The notes beneath the pieces are model-generated. The model was not told the origin of the DNA. It was given only the letters and a program-made list of their open reading frames with translations, and made no database searches. From contig CALYOS010000005.1 in assembly GCA_945267035.1 (NCBI GenBank), positions 1 through 64,000 on the forward strand: a stretch of DNA of 64,000 nucleotides, read 5' to 3'. The position numbers and the translations under genes were made by a program. The DNA comes from an uncultured Neisseriaceae bacterium (GTDB lineage: Bacteria; Pseudomonadota; Gammaproteobacteria; Burkholderiales; Neisseriaceae). This document shows positions 29,931-39,968 of the stretch, one piece after another; position 1 is the first letter of the stretch; every line of letters starts with the position of its first letter.

Positions 29931-29988
29931 CGATCCATATGACTGTAAACGCATCATTTATAAAAAATAATGAGATGAACAGATAACC

Positions 29989-30999
29989 TTAGAAAGAATA
30001 GCTGACCTGAACCTCCTCAACGCCAGTTAATTCTGTTATCAGACGGTAGAGCGGGTGCAGTTGTTGATAACGACGGCTGGTCTTACGCAAATAGTTGAGG
30101 AAACGGTGAATTTCTCCACGGTATTTATCTTTACCGTCTCGGTAATACAAACGCGCAAAGATACCGGCTACTTTTAAATGACGTTGCACCCCCATCATTT
30201 CAAATTCGCGATAAAACTGGTCAAAATCACTGCGAACGGGTAGACCGGCAGCACGGGCTTTTTCCCAATAGCGAATAACCAGATCAAGCACAAATTCTTC
30301 ATCCCATTCTATAAAAGCATCGCGTAATAAGGAAACTAAATCATAAGTGATGGGACCATACAAGGCGTCCTGAAAGTCTAAAATACCAGGACGATCATGT
30401 GTCAGCATAATATTGCGAACAATAAAGTCGCGATGCACATATACTAAGGGCTGATTCAGTATTTCTGGCAAGATAGCCTCAACAGTTTGTTGCCACATTT
30501 TTTGCTGGGCATCAGTCAAGGTGAGATTCAACTCTTTTTGGACAAACCATTCAGGAAATAATTGCATCTCACGATTTAAAATTTCCAGATCATAAGGTGG
30601 TAATTGCTCAGCTTGGCTACTCAGTTGTAATTTAATCAGCTCATCTATGGCCTCGAGCAACAATAGTTTGTGTACTTCTGGTCGTTGATCTTGTTGCAAA
30701 GCGGCAAGGTAGGGCGTATGGCCAAAATCTTCTAGAGCCATAAATCCCAGTGTGGCGTCAGCATGATAGATAGCAGGTACTTTTACCGCCTGAAAAAGGC
30801 TCTGTACTTTAATATACGGTGCGATGCTCATCTTATCTGGAGGGGCATCCATGCAGATAACACTGTTGCCATTAGTAAAGGTTGCGCGGAAGTAGCGCCG
30901 AAAATCAGCATCAGCCGCAGCAAAGCTCAGATCGAAAGATTGTTGCGGATAACATAAATTCAGCCATTTTTTTAATGCAGTTTCACGTTGCATGATCAT
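29989..30999 (-). CDS. amgK: AmgK-type sugar kinase (N-acetylmuramate/GlcNAc 1-kinase)
   Basis: 336 residues of the aminoglycoside-phosphotransferase fold. The catalytic loop VHRDFIVRNIML near residue 190 and metal-binding GILDFQDALYGP near 208 are intact; the N-terminal lobe has the DADFRRYFR stretch near 31. AmgK phosphorylates MurNAc or GlcNAc at C1 for cell-wall recycling, feeding MurU. It is divergent from lptD, as in Pseudomonas and other relatives. A MurU partner is not adjacent here, so substrate is inferred from family and context. Confidence 0.85.
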   Translation of the reverse strand: MIMQRETALKKWLNLCYPQQSFDLSFAAADADFRRYFRATFTNGNSVICMDAPPDKMSIAPYIKVQSLFQAVKVPAIYHADATLGFMALEDFGHTPYLAALQQDQRPEVHKLLLLEAIDELIKLQLSSQAEQLPPYDLEILNREMQLFPEWFVQKELNLTLTDAQQKMWQQTVEAILPEILNQPLVYVHRDFIVRNIMLTHDRPGILDFQDALYGPITYDLVSLLRDAFIEWDEEFVLDLVIRYWEKARAAGLPVRSDFDQFYREFEMMGVQRHLKVAGIFARLYYRDGKDKYRGEIHRFLNYLRKTSRRYQQLHPLYRLITELTGVEEVQVSYSF

Positions 31000-31052
31000 T
31001 TTCAGGTTAAAATAAACGCTATTTTAACTGGCAAAGCCGTTTAGGTGATACA

Positions 31053-33389
31053 TTGTCCCAATTATTTCCTCCTAAAATATTAGTTCAGGCACTCACATCA
31101 GTGTTTTGTGCCTTACCTATCATGACGTTTGCGGCATCTCCTCTATCTATGGGAGATGGATCTGTCTGCACCGCACCACAACGCCCGAAAAATTTCGTCA
31201 AACCGGTACAGCATAGTGGTGAAAGCAATCCCGGCAATGACGTCACCCGAGTTATTGCAGATAAAGTCAATGGTCAGTCACAAACCCGTGTACGGGCAAC
31301 TGGCAGTGTCATCATTGAGCGAAATGATGTCACGTTGAACTCTGATTGGGCGGATTATGATCAGCATACTGATATCGTCAAAGCGGGCGATCATTTCACT
31401 TTAGATAATGGTCAAGGGCGAATTAGTGGACAGCGTGTTACCTATGATATGAAACAAAGCACCGGTGTTGGTGATGCCGGACGTTTTGAAATGGAAAAGG
31501 ATAACCGGCGTTTGCAAGGGGTGGGTGGTGAAGTACAAATGGGTGGCAAAAACCGTTACCGCCTGGATAGTGCTAAGTTCAACACCTGTAATCCGGGAGA
31601 TGACAGCTGGTATATTCGCTCCAGCAGTATCGATCTGGATTATGATAAAAACGTCGGTGTTGCCCGTAATGCAACATTATTATTTGGTGGCGTCCCATTA
31701 TTCTATACCCCTTGGATAGATTTTCCGTTAAACGGTAATCGCAAAAGTGGTTTCTTGGCGCCAACAATCAAGGGTGGATCAGACGGTATTGAACTGATGA
31801 CCCCTTATTATCTCAATCTCGGACCAAATTATGATGCTACCATACGTCCGCATCTGATCAGCAGCCGCGGTATACAATTAGGTGGAGATTTCCGCTATCT
31901 GCAACCAACATATTCAGGTGAAATCAATGCGGAGTGGGTGCCCAGTGATCAGAAGAGTGATCATAAGAATCGCGCCAAAATAGATTTTTCTCATAATCAG
32001 TATTTTGCAAAAGGTTTAACTGGCGGAATAGATTATCATCAGGTGTCAGATGATGATTACCAGCGAGATTTCTGGAAAGGGGACAATGGCAGCGAAAATC
32101 TCAATCGTCAGGCTTGGCTGAATTATCATCGTGATCTATGGGGAGGCACGTTTGACGGTAGCTTGATGGTACAGAAATACCAGACACTGGCATCAGAAAA
32201 TGGTTATAAAGACCAACCTTATTCAAGAATGCCTAAATTATCCGCCACTTGGAACCGTTATTATGGTAATCATTATTCTTTCAACGTCTATGCAGAAGCA
32301 ACGCGTTTTGAAGAAAGAAAAATTGGTCATAAAGATGCAGAATTAAAGTTTCCCGATGGCACGCGCTTAGTGATCAACCCGACGTTTAATGCGGATTATT
32401 CCACTCAATGGGGTTATATTCGCCCGAAACTGAGTTTTCATGCTACGCATTACGACATGGATAAAAACAATAATTTTAGCCAACAACGTAGTTTGGATCG
32501 TGCTGTACCGATTGTCAGTATCGATTCAGGTTTGACGTTTGAGCGCTTGTGGCAAAGTAAAAAAACAACAAACGGATTTATTCAAACTCTTGAACCGCGT
32601 TTATTCTATACTTATATACCGCGACGGAATCAGGAAAATTTTCCCTTATTTGATACAGCTGAAAACAGTTTCACCTACGATCAATTGTTTCGTGAAAACC
32701 GCTATTCTGGACATGATCGCATCAATGCGGCTAATTTTCTGACTACGGCTTTGCAAACGCGTTTATACGACAAAATTAATGGTCAGGAGCGTTTAGCGGC
32801 GGGTATTGGACAACGTTTTTACTTTCGCAATGATAATGTTAGATTGGATGAATTTACACCGAGAAATAAAGAACGTAAACGTTCGGATATAGTGGCATTT
32901 GGTCGCGCGTCTTTGAGTCATAATATTAGTGCTGAAAGTAATTGGCATTATAATCAGGACTTAAAAACCTCTGAAAGTTATAATTTCGGCATACGTTATA
33001 CCCCTCAGGCGGGCAAAACCATTAGCATGCGCTACAAATACGGTCGCTATGAAAATCTGTATGACGATGTCTACGGTAAAATACGCTCAATTGATTTCGG
33101 TATGCAATGGCCACTTTCACGCAATTATTATTTAGTTGCGCGGGAAAATTACGATTTCAAACACAGCGTCGCTTTAAATCAAACCATTGGTATCCAATAT
33201 CAAAGTCCGTGTAATTGCTGGAGTGCTGGTCTGGTTGGTACTCGATACACAGATGGATACCAAAAACGTAAAACCGCAGTATTATTTCAATTACAATTAC
33301 GTGACCTGACTAGTGTCGGCAATGGTCCGCTGGGACAATTAAGTACACAAATTCCGGGTTACAGCAATAGATATGAGGTAAAACATTAA
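31053..33389 (+). CDS. lptD: LPS-assembly protein LptD
   Basis: 778 residues. The signal peptide (about 1-28) ends near TFA/ASP. It is followed by the OstA-like jellyroll (VIADKVNGQSQTRV, DWADYDQHTDIVKAG) and a large C-terminal beta-barrel with alternating aromatic strands ending near SPCNCWSAGLVG. With LptE it places lipopolysaccharide in the outer leaflet. The start is TTG, with AGGTGA 4 bases upstream; the first ATG would remove most of the signal peptide. It shares one base with surA (TAATG). Confidence 0.94.
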   Translation: MSQLFPPKILVQALTSVFCALPIMTFAASPLSMGDGSVCTAPQRPKNFVKPVQHSGESNPGNDVTRVIADKVNGQSQTRVRATGSVIIERNDVTLNSDWADYDQHTDIVKAGDHFTLDNGQGRISGQRVTYDMKQSTGVGDAGRFEMEKDNRRLQGVGGEVQMGGKNRYRLDSAKFNTCNPGDDSWYIRSSSIDLDYDKNVGVARNATLLFGGVPLFYTPWIDFPLNGNRKSGFLAPTIKGGSDGIELMTPYYLNLGPNYDATIRPHLISSRGIQLGGDFRYLQPTYSGEINAEWVPSDQKSDHKNRAKIDFSHNQYFAKGLTGGIDYHQVSDDDYQRDFWKGDNGSENLNRQAWLNYHRDLWGGTFDGSLMVQKYQTLASENGYKDQPYSRMPKLSATWNRYYGNHYSFNVYAEATRFEERKIGHKDAELKFPDGTRLVINPTFNADYSTQWGYIRPKLSFHATHYDMDKNNNFSQQRSLDRAVPIVSIDSGLTFERLWQSKKTTNGFIQTLEPRLFYTYIPRRNQENFPLFDTAENSFTYDQLFRENRYSGHDRINAANFLTTALQTRLYDKINGQERLAAGIGQRFYFRNDNVRLDEFTPRNKERKRSDIVAFGRASLSHNISAESNWHYNQDLKTSESYNFGIRYTPQAGKTISMRYKYGRYENLYDDVYGKIRSIDFGMQWPLSRNYYLVARENYDFKHSVALNQTIGIQYQSPCNCWSAGLVGTRYTDGYQKRKTAVLFQLQLRDLTSVGNGPLGQLSTQIPGYSNRYEVKH

Positions 33390-34351
33390 TGAAATCCATA
33401 CAAGGCTGGCTGGTGGCTTCAGCATTGGCACTGACTCTGCAATCCGCTTTTGCAGCAGATATTAAACCCATTGATAACATCGTGGCTGTGGTCAATGATG
33501 ATGTAATTACCCGGCAGGAACTGGATGTCATGGTTAAACAGTTACGCACACAGATTCCTAAAGGCAATCAGGTTGATGTTAAAACATTACAACAACAGGC
33601 GTTAACACGTTTGATTAATAAAGATCTGATGATTCAAGCGGCTAAACGCGCCAATATTAGTGTCAGTCAGGATGATGTTAACGAGGCCATTCATCAATTT
33701 GCCACACAGCGCAAACTGACGGTAAAAGAGCTGGTTAATCGTCTTAGAAAAGAAGGCATCAGTGAAAGCCAGCTGCGCCTGACCATGCAAGAAAATTTGC
33801 TGGTGCAGCGCTTGGAACAAAGCGAAGTGATGGCAAAAAGCCAGGTGTCAGATGCTGAAATCGATAGTGCGATCGCGCGTGCCCAACAAGAAGGACGTCA
33901 ATTACCCCCTCCTATCACTGCTTATTCTTTTCACGTCCAGCATATTCTGATCAAGAATGATAATAATGTTACCCGTAAACTGATCGAACAGATTGCACAT
34001 CAAGCTCGTTCTGGTGCTTCCTTTGAACAACTGGCTCGTCAGTATTCACAAGATGGAAGTGCTGAAAATGGTGGGGATCTGGGTTGGTTAATGGATGGAG
34101 AAACCGTGCCGCCATTTGAGGCTGCGGTTAAACAGCTTAAACCTGGACAGATTTCATCACCGGTTAAGACGCAATTTGGTTGGCATGTTATCCGATTATT
34201 AGAAGTTAGAAGTGATGACAGTCCACAGCAACGCTTGCGTAATGGTATGCGAGCCGTTTTGGTGCAAGAAAAAAGCCAGATTTTGCATCAGAATTTACTT
34301 AAACAGTTGCAGGATCAGTCCTATATCCACATCAACAGTCTGGATAAGTAA
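33389..34351 (+). CDS. surA: Periplasmic chaperone/prolyl isomerase SurA, single-PPIase form
   Basis: 320 residues with a signal peptide ending AFA/ADI. An N-terminal SurA chaperone domain (NIVAVVNDDVITRQEL) is followed by one parvulin domain (VQHILIKND, GGDLGWLMDGETVPPFE, GWHVIRLLEV) and a C-terminal helix. E. coli SurA is about 428 residues with two parvulin domains; one is missing here. It chaperones outer-membrane proteins such as LptD and is coupled to lptD. Confidence 0.92.
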   Translation: MKSIQGWLVASALALTLQSAFAADIKPIDNIVAVVNDDVITRQELDVMVKQLRTQIPKGNQVDVKTLQQQALTRLINKDLMIQAAKRANISVSQDDVNEAIHQFATQRKLTVKELVNRLRKEGISESQLRLTMQENLLVQRLEQSEVMAKSQVSDAEIDSAIARAQQEGRQLPPPITAYSFHVQHILIKNDNNVTRKLIEQIAHQARSGASFEQLARQYSQDGSAENGGDLGWLMDGETVPPFEAAVKQLKPGQISSPVKTQFGWHVIRLLEVRSDDSPQQRLRNGMRAVLVQEKSQILHQNLLKQLQDQSYIHINSLDK

Positions 34352-34420
34352 TCGAATGCTAAACCTAGCCGGCTCAGCACGGGCGAAGATGCGTCAACAT
34401 CAGTCTAGAGTTGATCAACG

Positions 34421-35416
34421 ATGATATCCAAGCCCGTAATTGCAGTCACCAGTGGTGAGCCGGCAGGTATCGGTCCCGATATCTGTCTTGATTTGTATGC
34501 CTATACAGCAGATGCCCGCATAGTGATATTGGGTGATACGCATTTGTTGCAAGAACGGGCTCAATTGCTGCAAAAAAAAGTAAATATACAGCAATATAAA
34601 CCAGATAACGTTCCTGAGCCCAATGTGCTAGAGGTGTGTCATTTACCCCTGAAAACCGCAGTTCAACCGGGCACATTGAATGTGGCCAATGCACAATATG
34701 TATTGGCTTTGCTGGATCGAGCTTATGCGGGAATTCAAACCGGCGAATTTTCGGCTATGGTGACAGCACCGGTTCATAAAGGCATCATCAATGACAATGG
34801 ATTGCCTTTTACTGGTCATACCGAATATTTGGCTGAAAAAAGTAATACAGATCAAGTTGTCATGATGCTCAGTGGTGGCGGACTGCGTGTTGCTCTGGTG
34901 ACCACCCATCTGCCCTTACGTGCCGTTGCAGACACCATTACGCCAAATCTGTTAACGCGCGTACTGACCATCTTACATCAGGAAATGCAACTTAAATTTG
35001 CTATAAAACAACCAAGAATTTTAGTTGCTGGTCTCAATCCCCATGCCGGAGAAGGCGGTCATCTTGGGCTGGAAGAAAACCAAATCATCATTCCTGCCAT
35101 CGCCCAATTACAGCAGCAGGGATGGCACATAAAGGGACCTTTTCCAGCAGACACTATTTTTCAACCATTTATGCTGAAAAATGCTGACGTTATCGTGGCG
35201 ATGTACCATGACCAAGGACTGCCAGTGCTCAAGTATGCTGGATTCGGTGCTAGTGTCAATATCACATTGGGATTACCTTTTATCCGCACTTCTGTCGATC
35301 ACGGTACAGCATTGGAGCTGGCGGGTACGAAACAAGCAAGTTCGTCAAGCTTAAAAGCTGCCGTTGTTGCAGCTATTGAGATGTATCAGCAACAAAATCG
35401 GATTCATGTTTGCTAA
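34421..35416 (+). CDS. pdxA: 4-hydroxythreonine-4-phosphate dehydrogenase PdxA
   Basis: 331 residues. TSGEPAGIGPDI at the N-terminus, FTGHTEYLAE near 127 with the metal-binding histidine, GLNPHAGEGGHLG near 203 and YHDQGLPVLKY near 262 are the PdxA signature blocks. It makes the amino-ketone precursor of pyridoxal 5'-phosphate. It follows surA in the conserved lptD-surA-pdxA order; the frequent next gene rsmA (ksgA) is not here. Confidence 0.95.
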   Translation: MISKPVIAVTSGEPAGIGPDICLDLYAYTADARIVILGDTHLLQERAQLLQKKVNIQQYKPDNVPEPNVLEVCHLPLKTAVQPGTLNVANAQYVLALLDRAYAGIQTGEFSAMVTAPVHKGIINDNGLPFTGHTEYLAEKSNTDQVVMMLSGGGLRVALVTTHLPLRAVADTITPNLLTRVLTILHQEMQLKFAIKQPRILVAGLNPHAGEGGHLGLEENQIIIPAIAQLQQQGWHIKGPFPADTIFQPFMLKNADVIVAMYHDQGLPVLKYAGFGASVNITLGLPFIRTSVDHGTALELAGTKQASSSSLKAAVVAAIEMYQQQNRIHVC

Positions 35417-35472
35417 ATATGCATATTGCTCTTAAAATCTAATTCTTACTATACGGTATTAGAAGGTAAATC

Positions 35473-36273
35473 ATGGCTATGCCGTTTATCGAAATGAAAG
35501 ATGTGGCGTTTGCCTATGGAGACCGCCCCATCCTGAAAAATATTAATTTTTGTCTGGAACCAGGCAGCTTTACCGCAATTATGGGTAGTTCTGGTAGCGG
35601 TAAAACCACTTTATTACGGCTGATGACTGGTCAGATCACCGCTCAGCATGGACAGGTATTGATCAACGGACGGGATATAGCCAAATTTAACCGTGAAGAA
35701 CTTTATCGCCATCGGCGTAATATGGGCGTATTGTTTCAATTTGGCGCACTATTCACTGATTTGTCAGTATTTGATAATGTTGCTTTTCCCATTCGCGAGC
35801 ACACCGATCTGCCCGAAAGTATGATTCATGATCTGGTGATTATGAAATTGAATGCTGTGGGATTGCGCGGCATTGAAAAGTTGATGCCTTCAGAGCTGTC
35901 AGGCGGCATGGCTCGCCGGGTGGCATTGGCTCGAACCATTGCATTAGATCCAGCACTGTTACTCTATGATGAACCATTTACTGGATTAGATCCTATTTCG
36001 CTGGGTGTGATTGCGAGTTTGGTGAGTAAAGTGAATCATTCATTACAAACCACCAGTGTCATGGTGACTCACGATATTCAGCAATCGTTGGATATTGCCA
36101 GTCATGTGGTCTTTCTGGCACACGGCGACATTATTTTTTCTGGCTCGCCTCAACAGATGCGACAACTAGATTCACCGTGGATAAATCAGTTTATCCATGG
36201 ACAGGCTGACGGGCCGGTAGCTTTCCGTTATCCGGCGACCACCACATTACAACAGGATTTAAATATCGCGTGA
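35473..36273 (+). CDS. mlaF: Phospholipid transport ABC ATPase MlaF
   Basis: 266 residues. Walker A GSSGSGKTT near residue 40, ABC signature LSGGMARR near 145, Walker B LLYDEPFTGLD near 165. Followed by mlaE, D, C, B and A, it powers lipid movement between the inner and outer membranes for outer-leaflet asymmetry. It shares one base with the mlaE start (TGATG). Confidence 0.95.
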   Translation: MAMPFIEMKDVAFAYGDRPILKNINFCLEPGSFTAIMGSSGSGKTTLLRLMTGQITAQHGQVLINGRDIAKFNREELYRHRRNMGVLFQFGALFTDLSVFDNVAFPIREHTDLPESMIHDLVIMKLNAVGLRGIEKLMPSELSGGMARRVALARTIALDPALLLYDEPFTGLDPISLGVIASLVSKVNHSLQTTSVMVTHDIQQSLDIASHVVFLAHGDIIFSGSPQQMRQLDSPWINQFIHGQADGPVAFRYPATTTLQQDLNIA

Positions 36274-37049
36274 TGAAAGCAATTCAACAACTGGGTGCAA
36301 AAACCCTGAGTTTTCTCCAGCATTTGGGCTGTGCAACACTATTTTTGTTTGCTGCTCTGTTACGCAGTGGAACCGTATTGCGCCGACCGCGTTTGGTGAT
36401 TAGGCAAATGTATTTTTCTGGCGTCTTGTCGATCATCATTATTGCTGTATCTGGATTATTCGTAGGTATGGTATTGGGTTTGCAGGCGTATACTCAGCTG
36501 GCTAAATTCAAATCAGCAGATATCCTCGGTTATATGGTTGCTGCTGCTATGTTGCGTGAGTTGGGTCCCGTCTTAGCCGCAATTTTATTTGCCAGCAGTG
36601 CCGGTGGAGCGATGACCAGTGAGATTGGTCTGATGAAAACCACAGAACAGCTGGAAGCCATGAATGTGATGGCGATTGATCCGGTAGCCAGAGTAGTGGC
36701 ACCCCGTTTTTGGGCTGGTGTTCTTTCTATGCCATTACTAGCATCAATCTTTAATGTGGCCGGCGTGTATGGAGCCTACCTGATTGGTGTGAAATATTTT
36801 GGGATGGATAATGGTGTCTTCTGGGGACAAATGCAGAATAATCTGAATATTCATTATGATGTAGTGAATGGCTTGATTAAATCAGTGGTTTTCGGCATTG
36901 TGGTTAGCCTGATTGCGGTGTATCAGGGTTTTTATGCCAAGCCTACTTCCGAAGGAATACTGCGTGCCAATACCCGTACGGTTGTGTCCAGTTCCTTAAC
37001 CATTCTGGCAGTGGATTTTATGCTCACAGCACTGATGTTTACCAATTAA
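36273..37049 (+). CDS. mlaE: MlaE permease
   Basis: 258 residues with five to six membrane helices. Typical MlaE stretches are RQMYFSGVLSIIIIAVSGLF near residue 45, the E-L-G-P-V-L-A-A-I-L segment near 96, TSEIGLMKTTEQLEAM near 118 and the conserved C-terminal VVSSSLTILAVDF. ATG 36273 is used; GTG 36270 is possible. Confidence 0.95.
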   Translation: MKAIQQLGAKTLSFLQHLGCATLFLFAALLRSGTVLRRPRLVIRQMYFSGVLSIIIIAVSGLFVGMVLGLQAYTQLAKFKSADILGYMVAAAMLRELGPVLAAILFASSAGGAMTSEIGLMKTTEQLEAMNVMAIDPVARVVAPRFWAGVLSMPLLASIFNVAGVYGAYLIGVKYFGMDNGVFWGQMQNNLNIHYDVVNGLIKSVVFGIVVSLIAVYQGFYAKPTSEGILRANTRTVVSSSLTILAVDFMLTALMFTN

Positions 37050-37072
37050 GATTTTGATTAACAGGTAATAAT

Positions 37073-37582
37073 ATGAAAAAAAATAGTCTGGAAATGCTGG
37101 TTGGCTTATTCGTTTTAATAGGCATAGCCGCAATTCTTTTCTTATCTTTCCGAGTAGCTGGTGGAAATGGTCTTGGTTCATCCCAGCCTACCTACACCCT
37201 GTCGGCTTCTTTTAGCGACATCGGAGGTCTTAAGCCACAAGCTCCAGTTAAAGCTGCTGGGGTCGTTGTCGGCCGTGTTGACAAAATTGTTTTGGATCCG
37301 AAAACTTATTGGGCTAAAGTCACTTTAAAAATCGACAAACAGTACCAATTTAGCAGCGATACTTCTGCTCAAATCCTGACTTCTGGATTATTAGGTGATC
37401 AATACATTGGTCTGGAGCAGGGCGGGGATACCGATAATTTGGCTGATGGCGATTCAATCACCATCACCAGCTCAGCCCTAGTTTTAGAACAGCTAATTGG
37501 GAAATTTATGACCAGTTTTGCTGAAGGTAATGCCAAAAGCAGCGACAACGGCAGTCATCATGCCGCATCCGCTACCGAATAA
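37073..37582 (+). CDS. mlaD: MlaD, MCE-domain lipid-binding subunit
   Basis: 169 residues: N-terminal membrane helix (about 8-27) and one MCE domain (YTLSASFSDIGGLKPQAPVK near 43; GLLGDQYIGLEQGG near 108). It forms the hexameric periplasmic ring on MlaE. The C-terminus is polar and low in complexity. Confidence 0.94.
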   Translation: MKKNSLEMLVGLFVLIGIAAILFLSFRVAGGNGLGSSQPTYTLSASFSDIGGLKPQAPVKAAGVVVGRVDKIVLDPKTYWAKVTLKIDKQYQFSSDTSAQILTSGLLGDQYIGLEQGGDTDNLADGDSITITSSALVLEQLIGKFMTSFAEGNAKSSDNGSHHAASATE

Positions 37583-37637
37583 ACATAATGGTCTAATAAT
37601 ATTAATAAACCACATCATTTAATTTAAGGATATATCC

Positions 37638-38240
37638 ATGAAATTGAATAAATCTGCATTGTTGGCTTCTTTAAGTATTGGCGTGATGAGTATCAGTTTG
37701 GCATTTGCTTCCCCACAAGACGCGGTAACCCAGCTGAAAGGTAATGCCACGCAAGTGCTGAATATTTTAAGCAACGCCAATGGCAAAAATGACAGTAAGG
37801 TGCGCCTGCAAGCTGAAAATTATGCCATTCCCTATTTTGATTTTACCCGTATGACTGCGTTGGCCGTTGGCGCGCCATGGCGTACTGCTACTCCAGCCCA
37901 GCAACAAGCTTTGGTTTCTGAATTCAAAACTTTGCTGATCCGTACCTATTCTGGAACCATGCTCAAATTCAAAAATGCCAAAGCAACGGTTTACGACAAT
38001 CCGGTTGTGACTAAAAATGGTCGTGAAGTCACTGTTCGCGTTGATGTGACGGCTCCTAACAGCAAACCAGTACGTATGGATTATTCAACTTATCAGTCTG
38101 GTAATACCTATCGTATTTTTAATGTTTCTGTCGAGGGAGCCAGCTTGGTGACGGTGTATCGTAACCAATTTAATCAAACCATTAATCAAAAAGGCATTGA
38201 TGGACTGATTGCGGATTTACACGCTAAAAACGGTAAATAA
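37638..38240 (+). CDS. mlaC: MlaC, periplasmic phospholipid shuttle
   Basis: 200 residues with a signal peptide ending AFA/SPQ. IPYFDFTRMTALAVGAPWR near residue 70 and the RVDVTAPNSKPVRMDY stretch match the Tol-Tol/MlaC family. It carries phospholipid across the periplasm between MlaA and the MlaFEDB complex. AAGGA precedes the ATG. Confidence 0.94.
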   Translation: MKLNKSALLASLSIGVMSISLAFASPQDAVTQLKGNATQVLNILSNANGKNDSKVRLQAENYAIPYFDFTRMTALAVGAPWRTATPAQQQALVSEFKTLLIRTYSGTMLKFKNAKATVYDNPVVTKNGREVTVRVDVTAPNSKPVRMDYSTYQSGNTYRIFNVSVEGASLVTVYRNQFNQTINQKGIDGLIADLHAKNGK

Positions 38241-38242
38241 AC

Positions 38243-38524
38243 ATGCGAACCGAACTTCAGGGCAGCACAGTCAACCTGCATGATACGGTCACCATGACAA
38301 GTGTGCATGAAGCAGATTATCAGCAGTTTTGCCAATGCATCAAACCAGGAATAACCACAATTGATGTCAGTGGCGTTACAGAAGCTGATTCTGTTTGTGT
38401 AGCTTTACTGATCGCCGCAAAACGGCTAGCTCTCCAACAACAATTTGACATTCAAATCATCGGTGCGCCATCAGGATTGATTACACTGATGGCACTATAC
38501 GGCGTTGAGGAATCTCTGCAATGA
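38243..38524 (+). CDS. mlaB: MlaB, STAS-domain subunit
   Basis: 93 residues of the STAS fold (IDVSGVTEADSVCVALLIAAKR at positions 44 on, with the conserved D-S turn). It binds MlaF and stabilises the ATPase. Two bases separate it from mlaC and it overlaps mlaA by 4 nt (ATGA). Confidence 0.88.
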   Translation: MRTELQGSTVNLHDTVTMTSVHEADYQQFCQCIKPGITTIDVSGVTEADSVCVALLIAAKRLALQQQFDIQIIGAPSGLITLMALYGVEESLQ

Positions 38525-39327
38525 GTAAATCCAAGTTGATTATTGCTTGCGTACTTTTATCCTTTAGCCAGCTAGGCTGGGCGGAACAACCTAATCAGGA
38601 TCCTTACGAAGGCTATAACCGCTTTATGTTTAAAGTAAACGATCGTTTGGATCATTATGTCATGACTCCGGTAGCCAAAGGATATCGTAAGATTACGCCG
38701 TCTCCAGTGCGCACAGGCGTCAGCAATTTTTTTAACAATTTGCGCGATGTAGTTAGTTTTGGCAGTAATGTGCTGCGTTTGGACATTGAAAAAGCCAGTA
38801 CAGATTTTGTCCGTGTAGGTATCAATACGACTTTTGGTTTGGGTGGCTTAATTAATTTTGCTGACGCTGGCCGAATTCCCAATAACAAAAATACTTTAGG
38901 CGATACGTTTGCATCTTGGGGATGGAAGAATAGTCATTATTTTGTTTATCCTGTTTTTGGTCCTTCTACCGTACGCGACAGCATTGGTAGTAGTGTCTTG
39001 TATGCCTTTCCGGTGCAGAATGCGATTTTTAAAGATTCAGCTGTACGTTGGGGGGTTAGCGGTTTAAATGGGGTGGCAACACGAGAATCCTTACTGGATG
39101 TGACCGAAAGTCTGGATGATGCTGCGCTAGATCGTTACGCGTATACCCGTGATTTATATATGAAATTGCGCAATCAGCAAGTTGGCGGTAATTTATATCA
39201 ATCTGATACTGATGAAGAGGTAGATATTGATAGTTTAGTTCCAGCTGACGAAGAAACGGCACCGGCTACTGAACACCAACCTCAATCTAAACATACTCAT
39301 ACCGAGGGGAAAGTCGCTCATTATTGA
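38521..39327 (+). CDS. mlaA: MlaA/VacJ outer-membrane phospholipid channel protein, without a clear lipobox
   Basis: 268 residues. The family blocks DPYEGYNRFMFKVNDRLD near 27, RVGINTTFGLGGLINFAD near 99 and GDTFASWGW near 129 are present. The N-terminus reads as a plain Sec signal cleaved at GWA/EQP; the only early Cys (residue 10) lies inside the hydrophobic core after IIA and is a poor lipobox. E. coli MlaA is a lipoprotein, so anchoring may differ here. The C-terminal 40 residues are acidic then His/Thr-rich. Confidence 0.92.
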   Translation: MSKSKLIIACVLLSFSQLGWAEQPNQDPYEGYNRFMFKVNDRLDHYVMTPVAKGYRKITPSPVRTGVSNFFNNLRDVVSFGSNVLRLDIEKASTDFVRVGINTTFGLGGLINFADAGRIPNNKNTLGDTFASWGWKNSHYFVYPVFGPSTVRDSIGSSVLYAFPVQNAIFKDSAVRWGVSGLNGVATRESLLDVTESLDDAALDRYAYTRDLYMKLRNQQVGGNLYQSDTDEEVDIDSLVPADEETAPATEHQPQSKHTHTEGKVAHY

Positions 39328-39968
39328 TCACCCCATTTACTATTCTGTTTCAATGCGATGATCTGAATACAGAATATTGATTGATAAGAGACTAGATAAA
39401 TTTGCGCTATTGCTGAATGATTAAAGTTCATTAATGAGTCTGATATGGATTAATCTTAGTCAGCGTGACTTGCATTCAGTGAATCCATTGATTTTTCAAT
39501 TGGTGAATAATTTGGGCTGATGACGTCAAATTTTGCTTCTGTAAAATGGACATGGCTTAAACGCTAAAATTTCTGCGCAATTAAATTTTATTCTGAATGA
39601 AAAATTATGCATGCAGATCTTGCTGATACGCAGGATACTTTGCAATCAGATGCATCAAGTTTGCTCAAGTCAATAATACCCGGCGATCGCAATCGTTATG
39701 GATGGAGGTAATATAGCTTTCCAATTTCTGGGTAGGTTATAAACTGCTGCTATAAAAGTTGTGTTAGAGCGAAAGTTTCATCGTGTCTACCACTGACAAC
39801 CGGAAACACTGAAGAGTGCAGAAAAATAAATGGAATTGAGCTTATCAATAGCCTAACTCAATTCTTTAGACGCTAAATTATCCGTAAGAAATGTTTGCGG
39901 ATAAAACAAGAAATTAAACCCAGCTTTTGGATAAACAATTAATCAATAGTCAAAACAGGAACAGTGCT
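39328..39968. other. Long intergenic region with hairpins and dispersed short repeats
   Basis: No convincing gene. It holds a 34-codon ORF without ribosome site (39607-39711, +). Two neighbouring hairpins are seen: GAATTGAG/CTCAATTC (39833-39840 with 39857-39864) and TTATCCG/CGGATAA (39878-39884 with 39898-39904). Two short motifs are also found in the 44-45 kb spacer: CGATGATCTGAATACA at 39356 and CGCTAAAATTTC at 39562. AGGA before 39969 is the ribosome site of the next gene. Confidence 0.6.

Noticed and set aside
39607..39711. 34-codon ORF starting MHADLADTQDTLQSD in the spacer before the hypothetical gene
   Set aside because: No ribosome site and no family; an open frame of this length is expected by chance. 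Mentioned only in the spacer entry.
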